Positions 1 through 8,759 of a DNA stretch of 10,020 nt are shown here, piece after piece. Within the stretch, counting starts at the first letter, position 1, and each line of letters begins with the position of its first letter. The DNA is from JALZDI01 sp965653225 (lineage in GTDB: Bacteria > Actinomycetota > Actinomycetes > Propionibacteriales > Nocardioidaceae), in contig CBFGZI010000132.1 of the NCBI GenBank assembly GCA_965653225.1, positions 1 through 10,020 of the forward strand, written 5' to 3'. The notes under the pieces were generated by a model. It was given only the letters and a program-made list of their open reading frames with translations. It was not told where the DNA came from and searched no databases. Both the position numbers and the translations under genes were made by a program.

Positions 1-1
1 C

Positions 2-55
2 GAGACCATCACCGACTTCGTACGCCGCTACTGGGCCGAGAACCCGCCGGAGTGA
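2..55 (+). CDS. C-terminal end of an unidentified protein (partial)
   Basis: An open frame enters from the left edge and ends at TGA 53-55, giving the 17-residue tail ETITDFVRRYWAENPPE. Codon use fits coding sequence of this genome: third positions are almost all G or C, and the Val-Arg pair is written GTA-CGC as elsewhere in the window. The tail is too short to assign a family. An aromatic, acidic, helix-like C-terminus of this kind occurs in alpha/beta hydrolases and TetR-type regulators among others, but this is only a guess. The gene is upstream of mfd and separated from it by 232 bases containing repeats, so it is probably not co-transcribed in a coupled way. Confidence 0.5.
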   Translation, partial: ETITDFVRRYWAENPPE

Positions 56-66
56 ACTCCCCGCCC

Positions 67-163
67 AAGGCGTGACGCGCCAAGATTCCGGCCCGACAAG
101 GCGTGACGCGCCATAGATCCTGGTGGCGTGACGACTCCGCTACCGGGGACTTTGGCGCGTCAC
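67..163. repeat. Intergenic repeat cluster, core GTGACGCGCCA
   Basis: The 16-base string AAGGCGTGACGCGCCA occurs identically at 67-82 and 98-113, 31 bases apart. The core GTGACGCGCCA recurs inverted at 153-163 (read as TGGCGCGTCAC on the + strand). All three copies continue into a similar short 3' part ending in TCC: AGATTCC, TAGATCC and, for the inverted copy, AAGTCC. A degenerate fourth unit, GGCGTGACGACTCC, lies at 125-138 and could pair partly with the inverted copy, with TGGTG 121-125 facing CACCA 161-165. No gene is visible here. The cluster could be a dispersed intergenic repeat, a regulator binding array for mfd, or a degraded terminator; the sequence does not decide between these. 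Confidence 0.7.
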
Positions 164-273
164 CACATGGTGGGCGAGCGAGGGGCCGGCGCGAACATCC
201 CGCCAAACACCCCACCAAGCACCCCCGCCCCAGCGCGGTGAGATTGCCCGAGCACCCCGCTTCGCGGCTCCCG

Positions 274-279
274 TAGGCT
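274..279 (+). promoter_or_regulatory. Candidate -10 element (TAGGCT) for mfd
   Basis: TAGGCT resembles the TANNNT -10 box of actinobacterial housekeeping sigma factors. It ends 8 bases before the GTG start of mfd at 288, which would put transcription initiation at or next to the start codon, as in the leaderless mRNAs common in Actinobacteria. No good Shine-Dalgarno precedes the GTG, which agrees with a leaderless transcript. No clear -35 hexamer is present at the usual distance. The same hexamer appears upstream of eno at 6745-6750. Confidence 0.4.
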
Positions 280-287
280 GAAGTCTC

Positions 288-3914
<3,627 letters not shown>

Positions 3915-3969
3915 CGTCCGGCGCCCCGACTCGGTGGGTGGCGTCTGCGGTCCTCTAACCGGCGGTGAC

Positions 3970-3975
3970 TACGAT
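3970..3975 (+). promoter_or_regulatory. Possible -10 element (TACGAT) for the lipoprotein-mazG unit
   Basis: The 132-base gap between mfd and the lipoprotein gene holds TACGAT, a good fit to a TANNNT -10 box and preceded by TGAC. It would start a transcript near 3982, leaving a leader of about 65 bases before the GTG at 4047. There is no convincing -35 hexamer, and I see no terminator after mfd, so read-through from mfd is also possible. Confidence 0.3.
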
Positions 3976-4033
3976 TCGAGACGGCCGGGTCGTCGTGCCG
4001 GCGTACGAGCCAACGGGTGTGTCGGCGAACAAC

Positions 4034-4040
4034 GAAAGGG
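4034..4040 (+). promoter_or_regulatory. Shine-Dalgarno GAAAGGG setting the lipoprotein start
   Basis: GAAAGGG ends 6 bases before the GTG at 4047. This favours 4047 over the in-frame upstream GTG at 4017, which would add ten residues (beginning MCRRTTKGHV) in front of an otherwise standard lipoprotein signal peptide. Confidence 0.65.
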
Positions 4041-4046
4041 CACGTT

Positions 4047-4733
4047 GTGGTTTCTCCTCGTCTGCGTGGTGCTGCGGTGGCCGTCGTGTGCGCCCTGGCG
4101 CTCTCCAGCTGCGGGCCGGCGCACCCGGGTGCCGCGGCGCAGGTCGGCGACGTCTCGATCAGCGACTCGACGCTGCAGCAGAACACCGACGGGTTCTGCG
4201 AGCTCATCAACACGATCAACCAGGCTCAGCAGGGCCAGACCCCGCCGGTGCCGTTGCGCTCGGCGCTGCTCAGCGCCCTGAACACCCTGGTGATGGGCGA
4301 GGCGATCGACCAGGTCGCCAAGCAGAACCACGTCAGCGTCACCGACGCCGAGGTGCAGCAGTGGATCGACGGCCTGCCCCTCACCCTCAGCGACGTGCCG
4401 AAGGACAAGCTCCTCGTGACCAGGTCGGTCCTGCAGCGTGTCGGGCGCAACACGCTGCTGCTGGACAAGATCGGCCGCCAGGCCTTCGAGAAGCAGAACC
4501 CCGGCAGCACCTCCGTTTCCTCCAACCAGGCGCAGCAGCTCGCCCAGCAGCAGGTGAACCAGTACATGCAGCGGGTCGGCGTCGAGACCGACCCGCGCTA
4601 CGGCCAGGTGCTCGACACCACACAGGTGCCGGGGACCGGTTCCCTGTCCACCGCGGTCTCGCACACGGGCCTGGACGCCGAGAACGTCCCCGACCCCAAC
4701 TCCAGCGTCCCGCCGAGCCAGACCTGCGGCTAG
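4047..4733 (+). CDS. SurA N-terminal-like lipoprotein, secreted chaperone candidate
   Basis: The 228-residue product begins with a lipoprotein signal peptide: positive MVSPRLRG, a hydrophobic stretch, then the lipobox LSSC with lipidated Cys22. The mature protein should be anchored to the outer face of the cytoplasmic membrane. The segment after the anchor (AAQVGDVSISDSTLQQ, about 30-45) is the typical opening of SurA/PrsA N-terminal chaperone domains, and the rest is mostly helical and Gln-rich (a QAQQLAQQQVNQYMQR stretch). No parvulin prolyl isomerase domain follows, so it resembles the isomerase-less SurA_N proteins found next to mazG in Micrococcales. Cys51 and Cys227 could form a disulphide. 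The stop codon is two bases from the mazG start, so the two are probably co-translated. A role in folding exported proteins is inferred from the domain, not shown. Confidence 0.85.
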   Translation: MVSPRLRGAAVAVVCALALSSCGPAHPGAAAQVGDVSISDSTLQQNTDGFCELINTINQAQQGQTPPVPLRSALLSALNTLVMGEAIDQVAKQNHVSVTDAEVQQWIDGLPLTLSDVPKDKLLVTRSVLQRVGRNTLLLDKIGRQAFEKQNPGSTSVSSNQAQQLAQQQVNQYMQRVGVETDPRYGQVLDTTQVPGTGSLSTAVSHTGLDAENVPDPNSSVPPSQTCG

Positions 4734-4735
4734 CA

Positions 4736-5707
4736 GTGGGCTGCCTGGTCCTGCTGCAGACCAGCCCGCGCGTGGCCGCGGGACTGCTCACGGCGCGGGC
4801 GTGGGACGTCGTACGCGATGCCGACGTGGTGCTGTCCGACGGCAGTGCCCCCGAGCTCGAGGAGGCACTGTCCGCCGAGGGCGTCGAGGTGCGCGCGGCG
4901 TCCGACCCGATGCCCGACCTGCTGACGGCGTGCGACGCGGGGCGTACGGCGGTGTGGCTGGCCACCGACGACGACCCGGTCGCCGACGCCGTGGCGGCCG
5001 AGGTGGTCGCCCGCTCCGAGCGCGGCGACTCGTCGCTGGAGGTCGAGGTGCTCGCCGGCTCCTACGACGAGCCGGGGTCGCGGCTGCTGGACCTGGTCGA
5101 GGTGATGGACCGGCTGCGCACCCAGTGCCCCTGGGACCGTGAGCAGACCCACCGCTCGCTGGTGCGCTACCTGGTCGAGGAGTCGTACGAGACCGTCGAG
5201 GCGATCGAGTCCGGTGACCGCGACCACCTGCGCGAGGAGCTCGGCGACCTGCTGCTGCAGGTGATGTTCCACAGCCGGATCGCGGCCGAGCACCCCGACG
5301 ACCCGTGGACCGTCGACGACGTCGCCGCCGACATCGTGGAGAAGCTGGTACGCCGGCACCCGCACGTGTTCGCCGACGTCGACGTCAGCGGGGTCGACGA
5401 CGTGGAGACCAACTGGGAGTCGATCAAGACCGCGGAGAAGCAGCGGTCGTCGGTGCTCGACGGCATCCCGCTGTCCATGCCCGCGCTGAGCCTGGCCGAG
5501 AAGGTGCTGGGACGCGCGTCCCGGGCCGGGGTCGAGCCCGTCGCCGCCGGTGGGCCGTCGACGTCCGACGAGCTGGGCGACCGGCTGCTCGCGCTGGTCG
5601 TGGAGGCCCGCGAGCGCGGGGACGACCCCGAGCAGGCGCTACGCGAGGCCGTACGCCGCCTGTCGGCGCGCGTACAGGAGCGGGAGCGGCGGTCCGAAAC
5701 CGGCTGA
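4736..5707 (+). CDS. mazG: Nucleoside triphosphate pyrophosphohydrolase MazG
   Basis: MazG hydrolyses (d)NTPs to the monophosphate and pyrophosphate and is thought to clear oxidised or otherwise damaged nucleotides. The 323-residue length is close to mycobacterial MazG. Residues about 1-115 form a reduced domain reminiscent of a tetrapyrrole methylase (AWDVVRDADVVLSDGS), as in other actinobacterial MazG proteins. The MazG domain proper begins near 115: CPWDREQT at 131-138, the metal-binding EExxE at 148-152 and ExxD at 168-171 (within EELGDLLLQV), then KLVRRHPHVF and NWESIKTAEK. The C-terminal part contains the PALSLAEKVLGRASRAGV block and an Arg/Glu-rich tail. The GTG start lies two bases after the lipoprotein stop and has no strong Shine-Dalgarno, which suggests translational coupling. 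All expected metal ligands are present. Confidence 0.96.
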   Translation: MGCLVLLQTSPRVAAGLLTARAWDVVRDADVVLSDGSAPELEEALSAEGVEVRAASDPMPDLLTACDAGRTAVWLATDDDPVADAVAAEVVARSERGDSSLEVEVLAGSYDEPGSRLLDLVEVMDRLRTQCPWDREQTHRSLVRYLVEESYETVEAIESGDRDHLREELGDLLLQVMFHSRIAAEHPDDPWTVDDVAADIVEKLVRRHPHVFADVDVSGVDDVETNWESIKTAEKQRSSVLDGIPLSMPALSLAEKVLGRASRAGVEPVAAGGPSTSDELGDRLLALVVEARERGDDPEQALREAVRRLSARVQERERRSETG

Positions 5708-5728
5708 AAAAAACCGAACTGTGTTCGG
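5707..5728 (-). terminator. Hairpin plus T-run, minus-strand terminator candidate
   Basis: Seven A residues (5707-5713, the first being the last base of the mazG stop) are followed by a perfect 6-base-pair hairpin, CCGAAC (5714-5719), loop TGT, GTTCGG (5723-5728). Read on the minus strand this is a hairpin followed by TTTTTTT, the classical intrinsic terminator layout, which would stop antisense transcription entering mazG from the right. On the + strand no U-run follows, so it would be a weak terminator for mazG. The arms also resemble a Gram-positive SOS box, but the spacer is one base short. Confidence 0.4.
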
Positions 5729-5797
5729 ATCGTCACCCAATGTCGACAAAACCCTGCGGATGTCGCACCGGGTCACCAACACTGGAGTCTGCGCGTC

Positions 5798-5817
5798 GCG
5801 GCTCGTGGGGGAGCCGC
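5798..5817 (+). other. Leader hairpin upstream of the secreted Lys/Ala-rich gene
   Basis: GCGGCTC (5798-5804) and GAGCCGC (5811-5817) form a perfect 7-base-pair stem with the loop GTGGGG. It ends 12 bases before the Shine-Dalgarno AGGGGAG (5830-5836) of the gene at 5844. It may shape the 5' untranslated region of that mRNA. Bases 5729-5797 between the two hairpins hold no gene and no convincing promoter hexamers. Confidence 0.4.
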
Positions 5818-5843
5818 CGCATTCAGACAAGGGGAGCATCCAG

Positions 5844-6434
5844 ATGCACATCCGTCGCAGCCTGGCCGCAGGTGCCCTGTCCGTGATCGCCCTCTCGGGC
5901 TTCGCGGCGGCCCCGGCCAACGCCGGCACCACTTCCGACGTCACCGTCGACGCCGCCACCTGCAGCGCGACGAGCGACGCCGTCGCGTCCGCCAAGGCCT
6001 CCTTCCTCGAGGCCCAGAAGGCGTTCAACGCCGGCAAGGCCGCCGTGGCCAAGCAGGCCAAGGCCGACCGCGCGACCGCCCGTGAGGCGGCCCGCAAGGC
6101 CAAGTCCGACACCAAGAGCGCCCGCAAGGCTGCCAAGCCCGCCGCCAAGAGCGCCCGCAAGGCCACCAAGACCACCGGGGTGAGCGCCAAGGGCTCGCAC
6201 GCGAAGTCGACCAAGGCGCACACCAAGGCGCACAGCAAGGCCACGCACGGCACGTCGGCCGCCCACACTCGCCTGCAGACGCTGAAGACCGCCGCCAACG
6301 AGGCCAAGACCAACTGGCAGGAGAAGAAGGCCGCCTGGAGCAAGGCCAAGGTCGCCTGCGGGGCCCTCGAGGGCACCGGCACCACCACCGGGCCGACCGA
6401 GCCCACCGAGCCGACGACCCCCGCGGTCGCCTGA
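5844..6434 (+). CDS. Secreted Ala/Lys-rich low-complexity protein of unknown function
   Basis: I do not recognise a family. ATG 5844 is preceded by the strong Shine-Dalgarno AGGGGAG with 7-base spacing. The 196-residue product has a Sec signal peptide (MHIRR, a hydrophobic core to about residue 23, and likely cleavage after APANA at residue 27) with no lipobox. The mature protein is rich in Ala, Lys, Thr and Ser and very basic in the middle. Two regions with helical and coiled-coil character, about 42-90 and 143-172, flank a Lys/His/Thr-rich linker (ARKA units, then KAHTKAHSKATH). The only mature cysteines, Cys40 and Cys172, sit at the outer ends of these two regions. The tail is Thr/Pro/Glu-rich (TEPTEPTTPAVA) and lacks an LPXTG sorting motif or membrane anchor. 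The protein is probably released or held to the wall by charge. Its position between mazG and eno, where mycobacteria carry lpqU, gives no clear functional hint. Confidence 0.85.
   Translation: MHIRRSLAAGALSVIALSGFAAAPANAGTTSDVTVDAATCSATSDAVASAKASFLEAQKAFNAGKAAVAKQAKADRATAREAARKAKSDTKSARKAAKPAAKSARKATKTTGVSAKGSHAKSTKAHTKAHSKATHGTSAAHTRLQTLKTAANEAKTNWQEKKAAWSKAKVACGALEGTGTTTGPTEPTEPTTPAVA
6112..6163 (+). repeat. Intragenic direct repeat, 33-base period
   Basis: CCAAGAGCGCCCGCAAGGC occurs identically at 6112-6130 and 6145-6163, in the same reading frame, encoding two KSARKA units 11 residues apart. A third, weaker ARKA unit lies ten residues before the first. This points to local duplication and replication slippage within the basic linker of the secreted protein, and to possible length variation between strains. 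Confidence 0.7.
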
Positions 6435-6448
6435 CCCGGAACCAGACA

Positions 6449-6498
6449 CCTCGGGCCCGCCGCTGACTACTGTGGGGGCAGCTGCGACAGGCCCGAGG
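6449..6498 (+). repeat. Nine-base inverted repeat downstream of the secreted gene
   Basis: CCTCGGGCC (6449-6457) and GGCCCGAGG (6490-6498) are exact reverse complements with a 32-base loop. The structure starts 14 bases after the stop codon at 6434 and lies just before the stronger hairpin at 6502-6547. It could be part of the 3' end structure of the upstream mRNA. A -10-like TACTGT lies in its loop at 6468-6473. Confidence 0.55.
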
Positions 6499-6501
6499 CA
6501 T

Positions 6502-6547
6502 GGACTCCCCGTTCCCGCCCGGATCACTTGGCGGGGGCGGGGAGTTC
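6502..6547 (+). terminator. Strong hairpin, probable terminator
   Basis: ACTCCCCGTTCCCGCC (6504-6519) pairs along its whole length with GGCGGGGGCGGGGAGT (6530-6545), giving 14 Watson-Crick and two U-G pairs around a 10-base loop; a G-U and a G-C pair can extend it to 6502 and 6547. It is followed by TCTCTCGTGTT, a broken U-rich stretch, which is common for terminators in high-GC Actinobacteria. It most likely ends transcription of the secreted-protein unit and insulates eno. Confidence 0.65.
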
Positions 6548-6744
6548 TCTCGTGTTACCGCCTCGGATGACGGGTGAAACCCCTCCGGTTCGCATCTGGC
6601 CCGAAGGCCACGCCTCCCCGCTGCGTCCGTCACACCGGGCGCTATCGATCACTCTCCGCCGGACGCACCGCCCGCCGCACGCCCTCCGGCGCCACGCCAA
6701 CCCCCGGTGGGCGAGCCATGCCCGGACCACGCCGGTCCTCTCGA
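6548..6744. other. Intergenic stretch upstream of eno with small hairpins
   Basis: No gene is supported here. Two small hairpins are visible: GGGT-GAA-ACCC (6572-6582), flanked by CGGA 6564-6567 and TCCG 6584-6587, and TGGCC-CGAA-GGCCA (6597-6610). From about 6611 to 6744 the sequence is C-rich with no repeat or motif I can name. A + strand open frame across 6528-6764 looks spurious. I recognise no riboswitch or known small RNA. Confidence 0.4.
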
Positions 6745-6750
6745 TAGGCT
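6745..6750 (+). promoter_or_regulatory. Candidate -10 element (TAGGCT) for the eno operon
   Basis: TAGGCT, in the context GATAGGCT, matches the TANNNT -10 consensus and is identical to the hexamer ahead of mfd. It would start a transcript around 6757, leaving a leader of roughly 37 bases that contains the Shine-Dalgarno of eno. No clear -35 box is seen at 17-18 bases upstream. Confidence 0.4.
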
Positions 6751-6782
6751 GGGCCGCGCCGTAGCCCGTCGTACCCCCGCTT

Positions 6783-6789
6783 AGGAGAG
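6783..6789 (+). promoter_or_regulatory. Shine-Dalgarno AGGAGAG for the TTG start of eno
   Basis: AGGAGAG ends 4 bases before TTG 6794-6796 (the AGGAG core ends 6 bases before it). No ATG or GTG lies in frame nearby, and the protein from this TTG begins with the standard enolase N-terminus, so the Shine-Dalgarno fixes the unusual start. Confidence 0.8.
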
Positions 6790-6793
6790 TCTG

Positions 6794-8083
6794 TTGGCCA
6801 CCATCGACGCCGTCGGCGCGCGCGAGATCCTCGACTCGCGGGGCAACCCGACCGTGGAGGTCGAGGTCGCCCTCGACGACAACACGATCGCCCGCGCGGC
6901 GGTACCGTCCGGCGCCTCGACCGGCCAGTTCGAGGCCGTCGAGCTGCGTGACGGCGGCCAGCGGTACGGCGGCAAGGGGGTCCAGAAGGCCGTCACCGCG
7001 GTGCTCGACGAGATCGGGCCGCGCCTGGTGGGCCTCGAGGCGAGCGAGCAGCGCCTGGTCGACCAGGCCATGCTCGACATGGACGGCAGCCCCAACAAGT
7101 CCAAGCTCGGCGCCAACGCGATCCTCGGCGTCTCGCTGGCCGTCGCCAGGGCCGCGGCCGACTCCGCCGACCTCCCGCTGTTCCGCTACGTCGGCGGCCC
7201 CAACGCGCACCTGCTCCCGGTGCCGATGATGAACATCCTCAACGGCGGGGCGCACGCCGACTCCGACGTCGACATCCAGGAGTTCATGGTCGCGCCGGTG
7301 GGCGCGGCCACGTTCACCGAGGCGGTGCAGCAGGGCGCCGAGGTCTACCACGCGCTCAAGTCGGTGCTGAAGCAGGAGGGCCTGGCCACCGGGCTCGGCG
7401 ACGAGGGCGGGTTCGCGCCCAACCTGCCGTCCAACCGGCACGCGCTCGACCTGATCGCCTCCGCCGTCGACAAGGCGGGGCTGGTGCTCGGCCACGACAT
7501 CGTGCTCGCGCTCGACGTGGCCGCGACCGAGTTCCACGACGCCGACAGCGGCCGCTACCGGTTCGAGGGCGCGGAGAAGACCGCCGAGGAGATGTCGGCC
7601 TACTACGCCGACCTGGTCGCGTCGTACCCCCTGGTGTCCATCGAGGACCCGCTGGGCGAGGAGGACTGGGACGGCTGGACCGCCATCACCGAGACCCTCG
7701 GCGCACAGGTCCAGCTCGTCGGCGACGACCTGTTCGTCACCAACGTCGAGCGGCTGCAGCGCGGCATCGACGAGCGCGCCGCCAACGCGCTGCTGGTCAA
7801 GGTCAACCAGATCGGCAGCCTCACCGAGACCCTCGACTCCGTCGACCTCGCACACCGCCACGGCTTCCGCTGCATGATGAGCCACCGCTCCGGCGAGACC
7901 GAGGACACCACGATCGCCGACCTCGCCGTGGCCACCAACTGCGGGCAGATCAAGACCGGGGCGCCGGCGCGGTCCGAGCGGGTGGCGAAGTACAACCAGC
8001 TGCTGCGCATCGAGGAGGAGCTCGACGACGCGGCCCGCTACGCCGGACGGTCCGCCTTCCCCCGGTTCGACCGCCAGGACTGA
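6794..8083 (+). CDS. eno: Enolase (phosphopyruvate hydratase)
   Basis: Enolase converts 2-phosphoglycerate to phosphoenolpyruvate in glycolysis and the reverse in gluconeogenesis, with Mg2+. The 429-residue length is standard. It starts at TTG with the usual MATIDAVGAREILDSRGNPT opening. Seen in order: the SGASTG loop (Ser42), LGANAILGVSLA, NILNGGAHADSDVDIQEFM, GLGDEGGFAPN with general acid Glu204, metal ligand Asp241 (ALDVAATEF), Glu284 (SIEDP), Asp311 (VGDDLFVTN), catalytic Lys336 in the LLVKVNQIGSLTET signature, SHRSGETED with Arg365 and Ser366, and Lys387 in QIKTGAP. All catalytic residues are intact. It is the first gene of a tight cluster, with ftsB starting 7 bases after its stop. Besides metabolism, enolase joins RNA degradosome complexes in some bacteria; nothing here shows that. 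Confidence 0.99.
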   Translation: MATIDAVGAREILDSRGNPTVEVEVALDDNTIARAAVPSGASTGQFEAVELRDGGQRYGGKGVQKAVTAVLDEIGPRLVGLEASEQRLVDQAMLDMDGSPNKSKLGANAILGVSLAVARAAADSADLPLFRYVGGPNAHLLPVPMMNILNGGAHADSDVDIQEFMVAPVGAATFTEAVQQGAEVYHALKSVLKQEGLATGLGDEGGFAPNLPSNRHALDLIASAVDKAGLVLGHDIVLALDVAATEFHDADSGRYRFEGAEKTAEEMSAYYADLVASYPLVSIEDPLGEEDWDGWTAITETLGAQVQLVGDDLFVTNVERLQRGIDERAANALLVKVNQIGSLTETLDSVDLAHRHGFRCMMSHRSGETEDTTIADLAVATNCGQIKTGAPARSERVAKYNQLLRIEEELDDAARYAGRSAFPRFDRQD

Positions 8084-8090
8084 TCTCCAC

Positions 8091-8759
8091 GTGGCGACCC
8101 CGGCACGCGGCACCGGTCGCAACCGCCCCCGCGGCAACGCGGGGACGGTCCGCAGCCGCCAGCACCCGCGGCGCCCCGGTCCAGCACGCGGCACCGGCGC
8201 GTCGACGCGGCCACAGCCCCGCCCCGTACGCACCCGCGCGGGCAGGGGCAGGCCGGGCTCGGCACCCCGGCCACGGCTGACCGGTCGCACCGCCATCATC
8301 GTCGTCGTACTCGCGGTGCTGTTCGTCTCGTACGCCAGCAGCCTGCGCACCTACCTCTCACAGTCGGCGCACATCGAGGACCTCGAGGCGCAGATCGCCT
8401 CCGACCAGCACGCCATCGCCGGCCTGCAGCAGGAACAGCGGCGCTGGCAGGACCCTGCCTACGTCGAGGCGCAGGCCCGCGAGCGGTTCGGCTGGGTCAT
8501 GCCCGGCGAGGTCGGGTTCCGCGTGATCGGAAGCGACGGCCAGCCGCTCGACTCCTCGTCTCAGCTGACCAACCCCGCGACGCTCGGCAAGGACCCCGAC
8601 GCGCAGTGGTGGACCCGCACGGTCGCCAGCATCCGCGGCGCGGGGAAGGACGAAGCCGCCCGGCCCGCCCCGGCGCGACACGTGGGACCTCGGCCGAAGC
8701 ACAAGCACGCGCACGACGCGAAGCAGGGCGGGCAGCAGGGCGGCGCGCGTGCCCGCTGA
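8091..8759 (+). CDS. ftsB: FtsB/DivIC-like septum formation protein
   Basis: FtsB/DivIC proteins are small bitopic membrane proteins that join FtsL and FtsQ/DivIB and help activate septal wall synthesis. The 222-residue product has a cytoplasmic N-terminal tail of about 65 residues rich in Arg, Pro and Gly, one transmembrane helix at about 67-85 (TAIIVVVLAVLFVSYASSL), an extracytoplasmic coiled coil at about 88-125 (HIEDLEAQIASDQHAIAGLQ), and the family-typical WQDPAYVEAQARERFGWVMP block. It ends in a low-complexity basic tail (PRPKHKHAHDAKQGGQQGG). This is longer than proteobacterial FtsB, as is usual in Actinobacteria (compare Rv1024 next to eno in M. tuberculosis). GTG 8091 lies 7 bases after eno and has only a weak AGGA in the eno end, so translation is probably coupled. 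The DUF501 gene overlaps its end by 11 bases. Confidence 0.88.
   Translation: MATPARGTGRNRPRGNAGTVRSRQHPRRPGPARGTGASTRPQPRPVRTRAGRGRPGSAPRPRLTGRTAIIVVVLAVLFVSYASSLRTYLSQSAHIEDLEAQIASDQHAIAGLQQEQRRWQDPAYVEAQARERFGWVMPGEVGFRVIGSDGQPLDSSSQLTNPATLGKDPDAQWWTRTVASIRGAGKDEAARPAPARHVGPRPKHKHAHDAKQGGQQGGARAR

Noticed and set aside
3965..5707. A 580-codon frame starting at ATG 3965 and continuing into mazG
   Set aside because: Its first 250 or so codons lie out of frame across the lipoprotein gene and have shadow-type composition. The genuine mazG start is the GTG at 4736, just after the lipoprotein stop.
5714..5728. LexA/SOS box (CGAAC-N-GTTCG) between mazG and the secreted gene
   Set aside because: The Gram-positive and mycobacterial SOS box has a four-base spacer between CGAAC and GTTCG; here the spacer is three bases (TGT), and the adjoining A-run makes a terminator reading more natural.
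5550..6434. N-terminally extended version of the secreted protein starting at 5550
   Set aside because: The extension overlaps mazG in another frame and would bury the signal peptide. ATG 5844 has a strong Shine-Dalgarno and begins the signal peptide exactly.
6396..6434. C-terminal wall-sorting signal in the secreted protein
   Set aside because: The Thr/Pro/Glu tail has no LPXTG-type motif, no hydrophobic segment and no positive end.
6528..6764. 78-codon + strand open frame upstream of eno
   Set aside because: It begins inside the probable terminator hairpin, lacks a Shine-Dalgarno, is full of Arg, Pro and His as expected of non-coding GC-rich DNA, and resembles no family I know.
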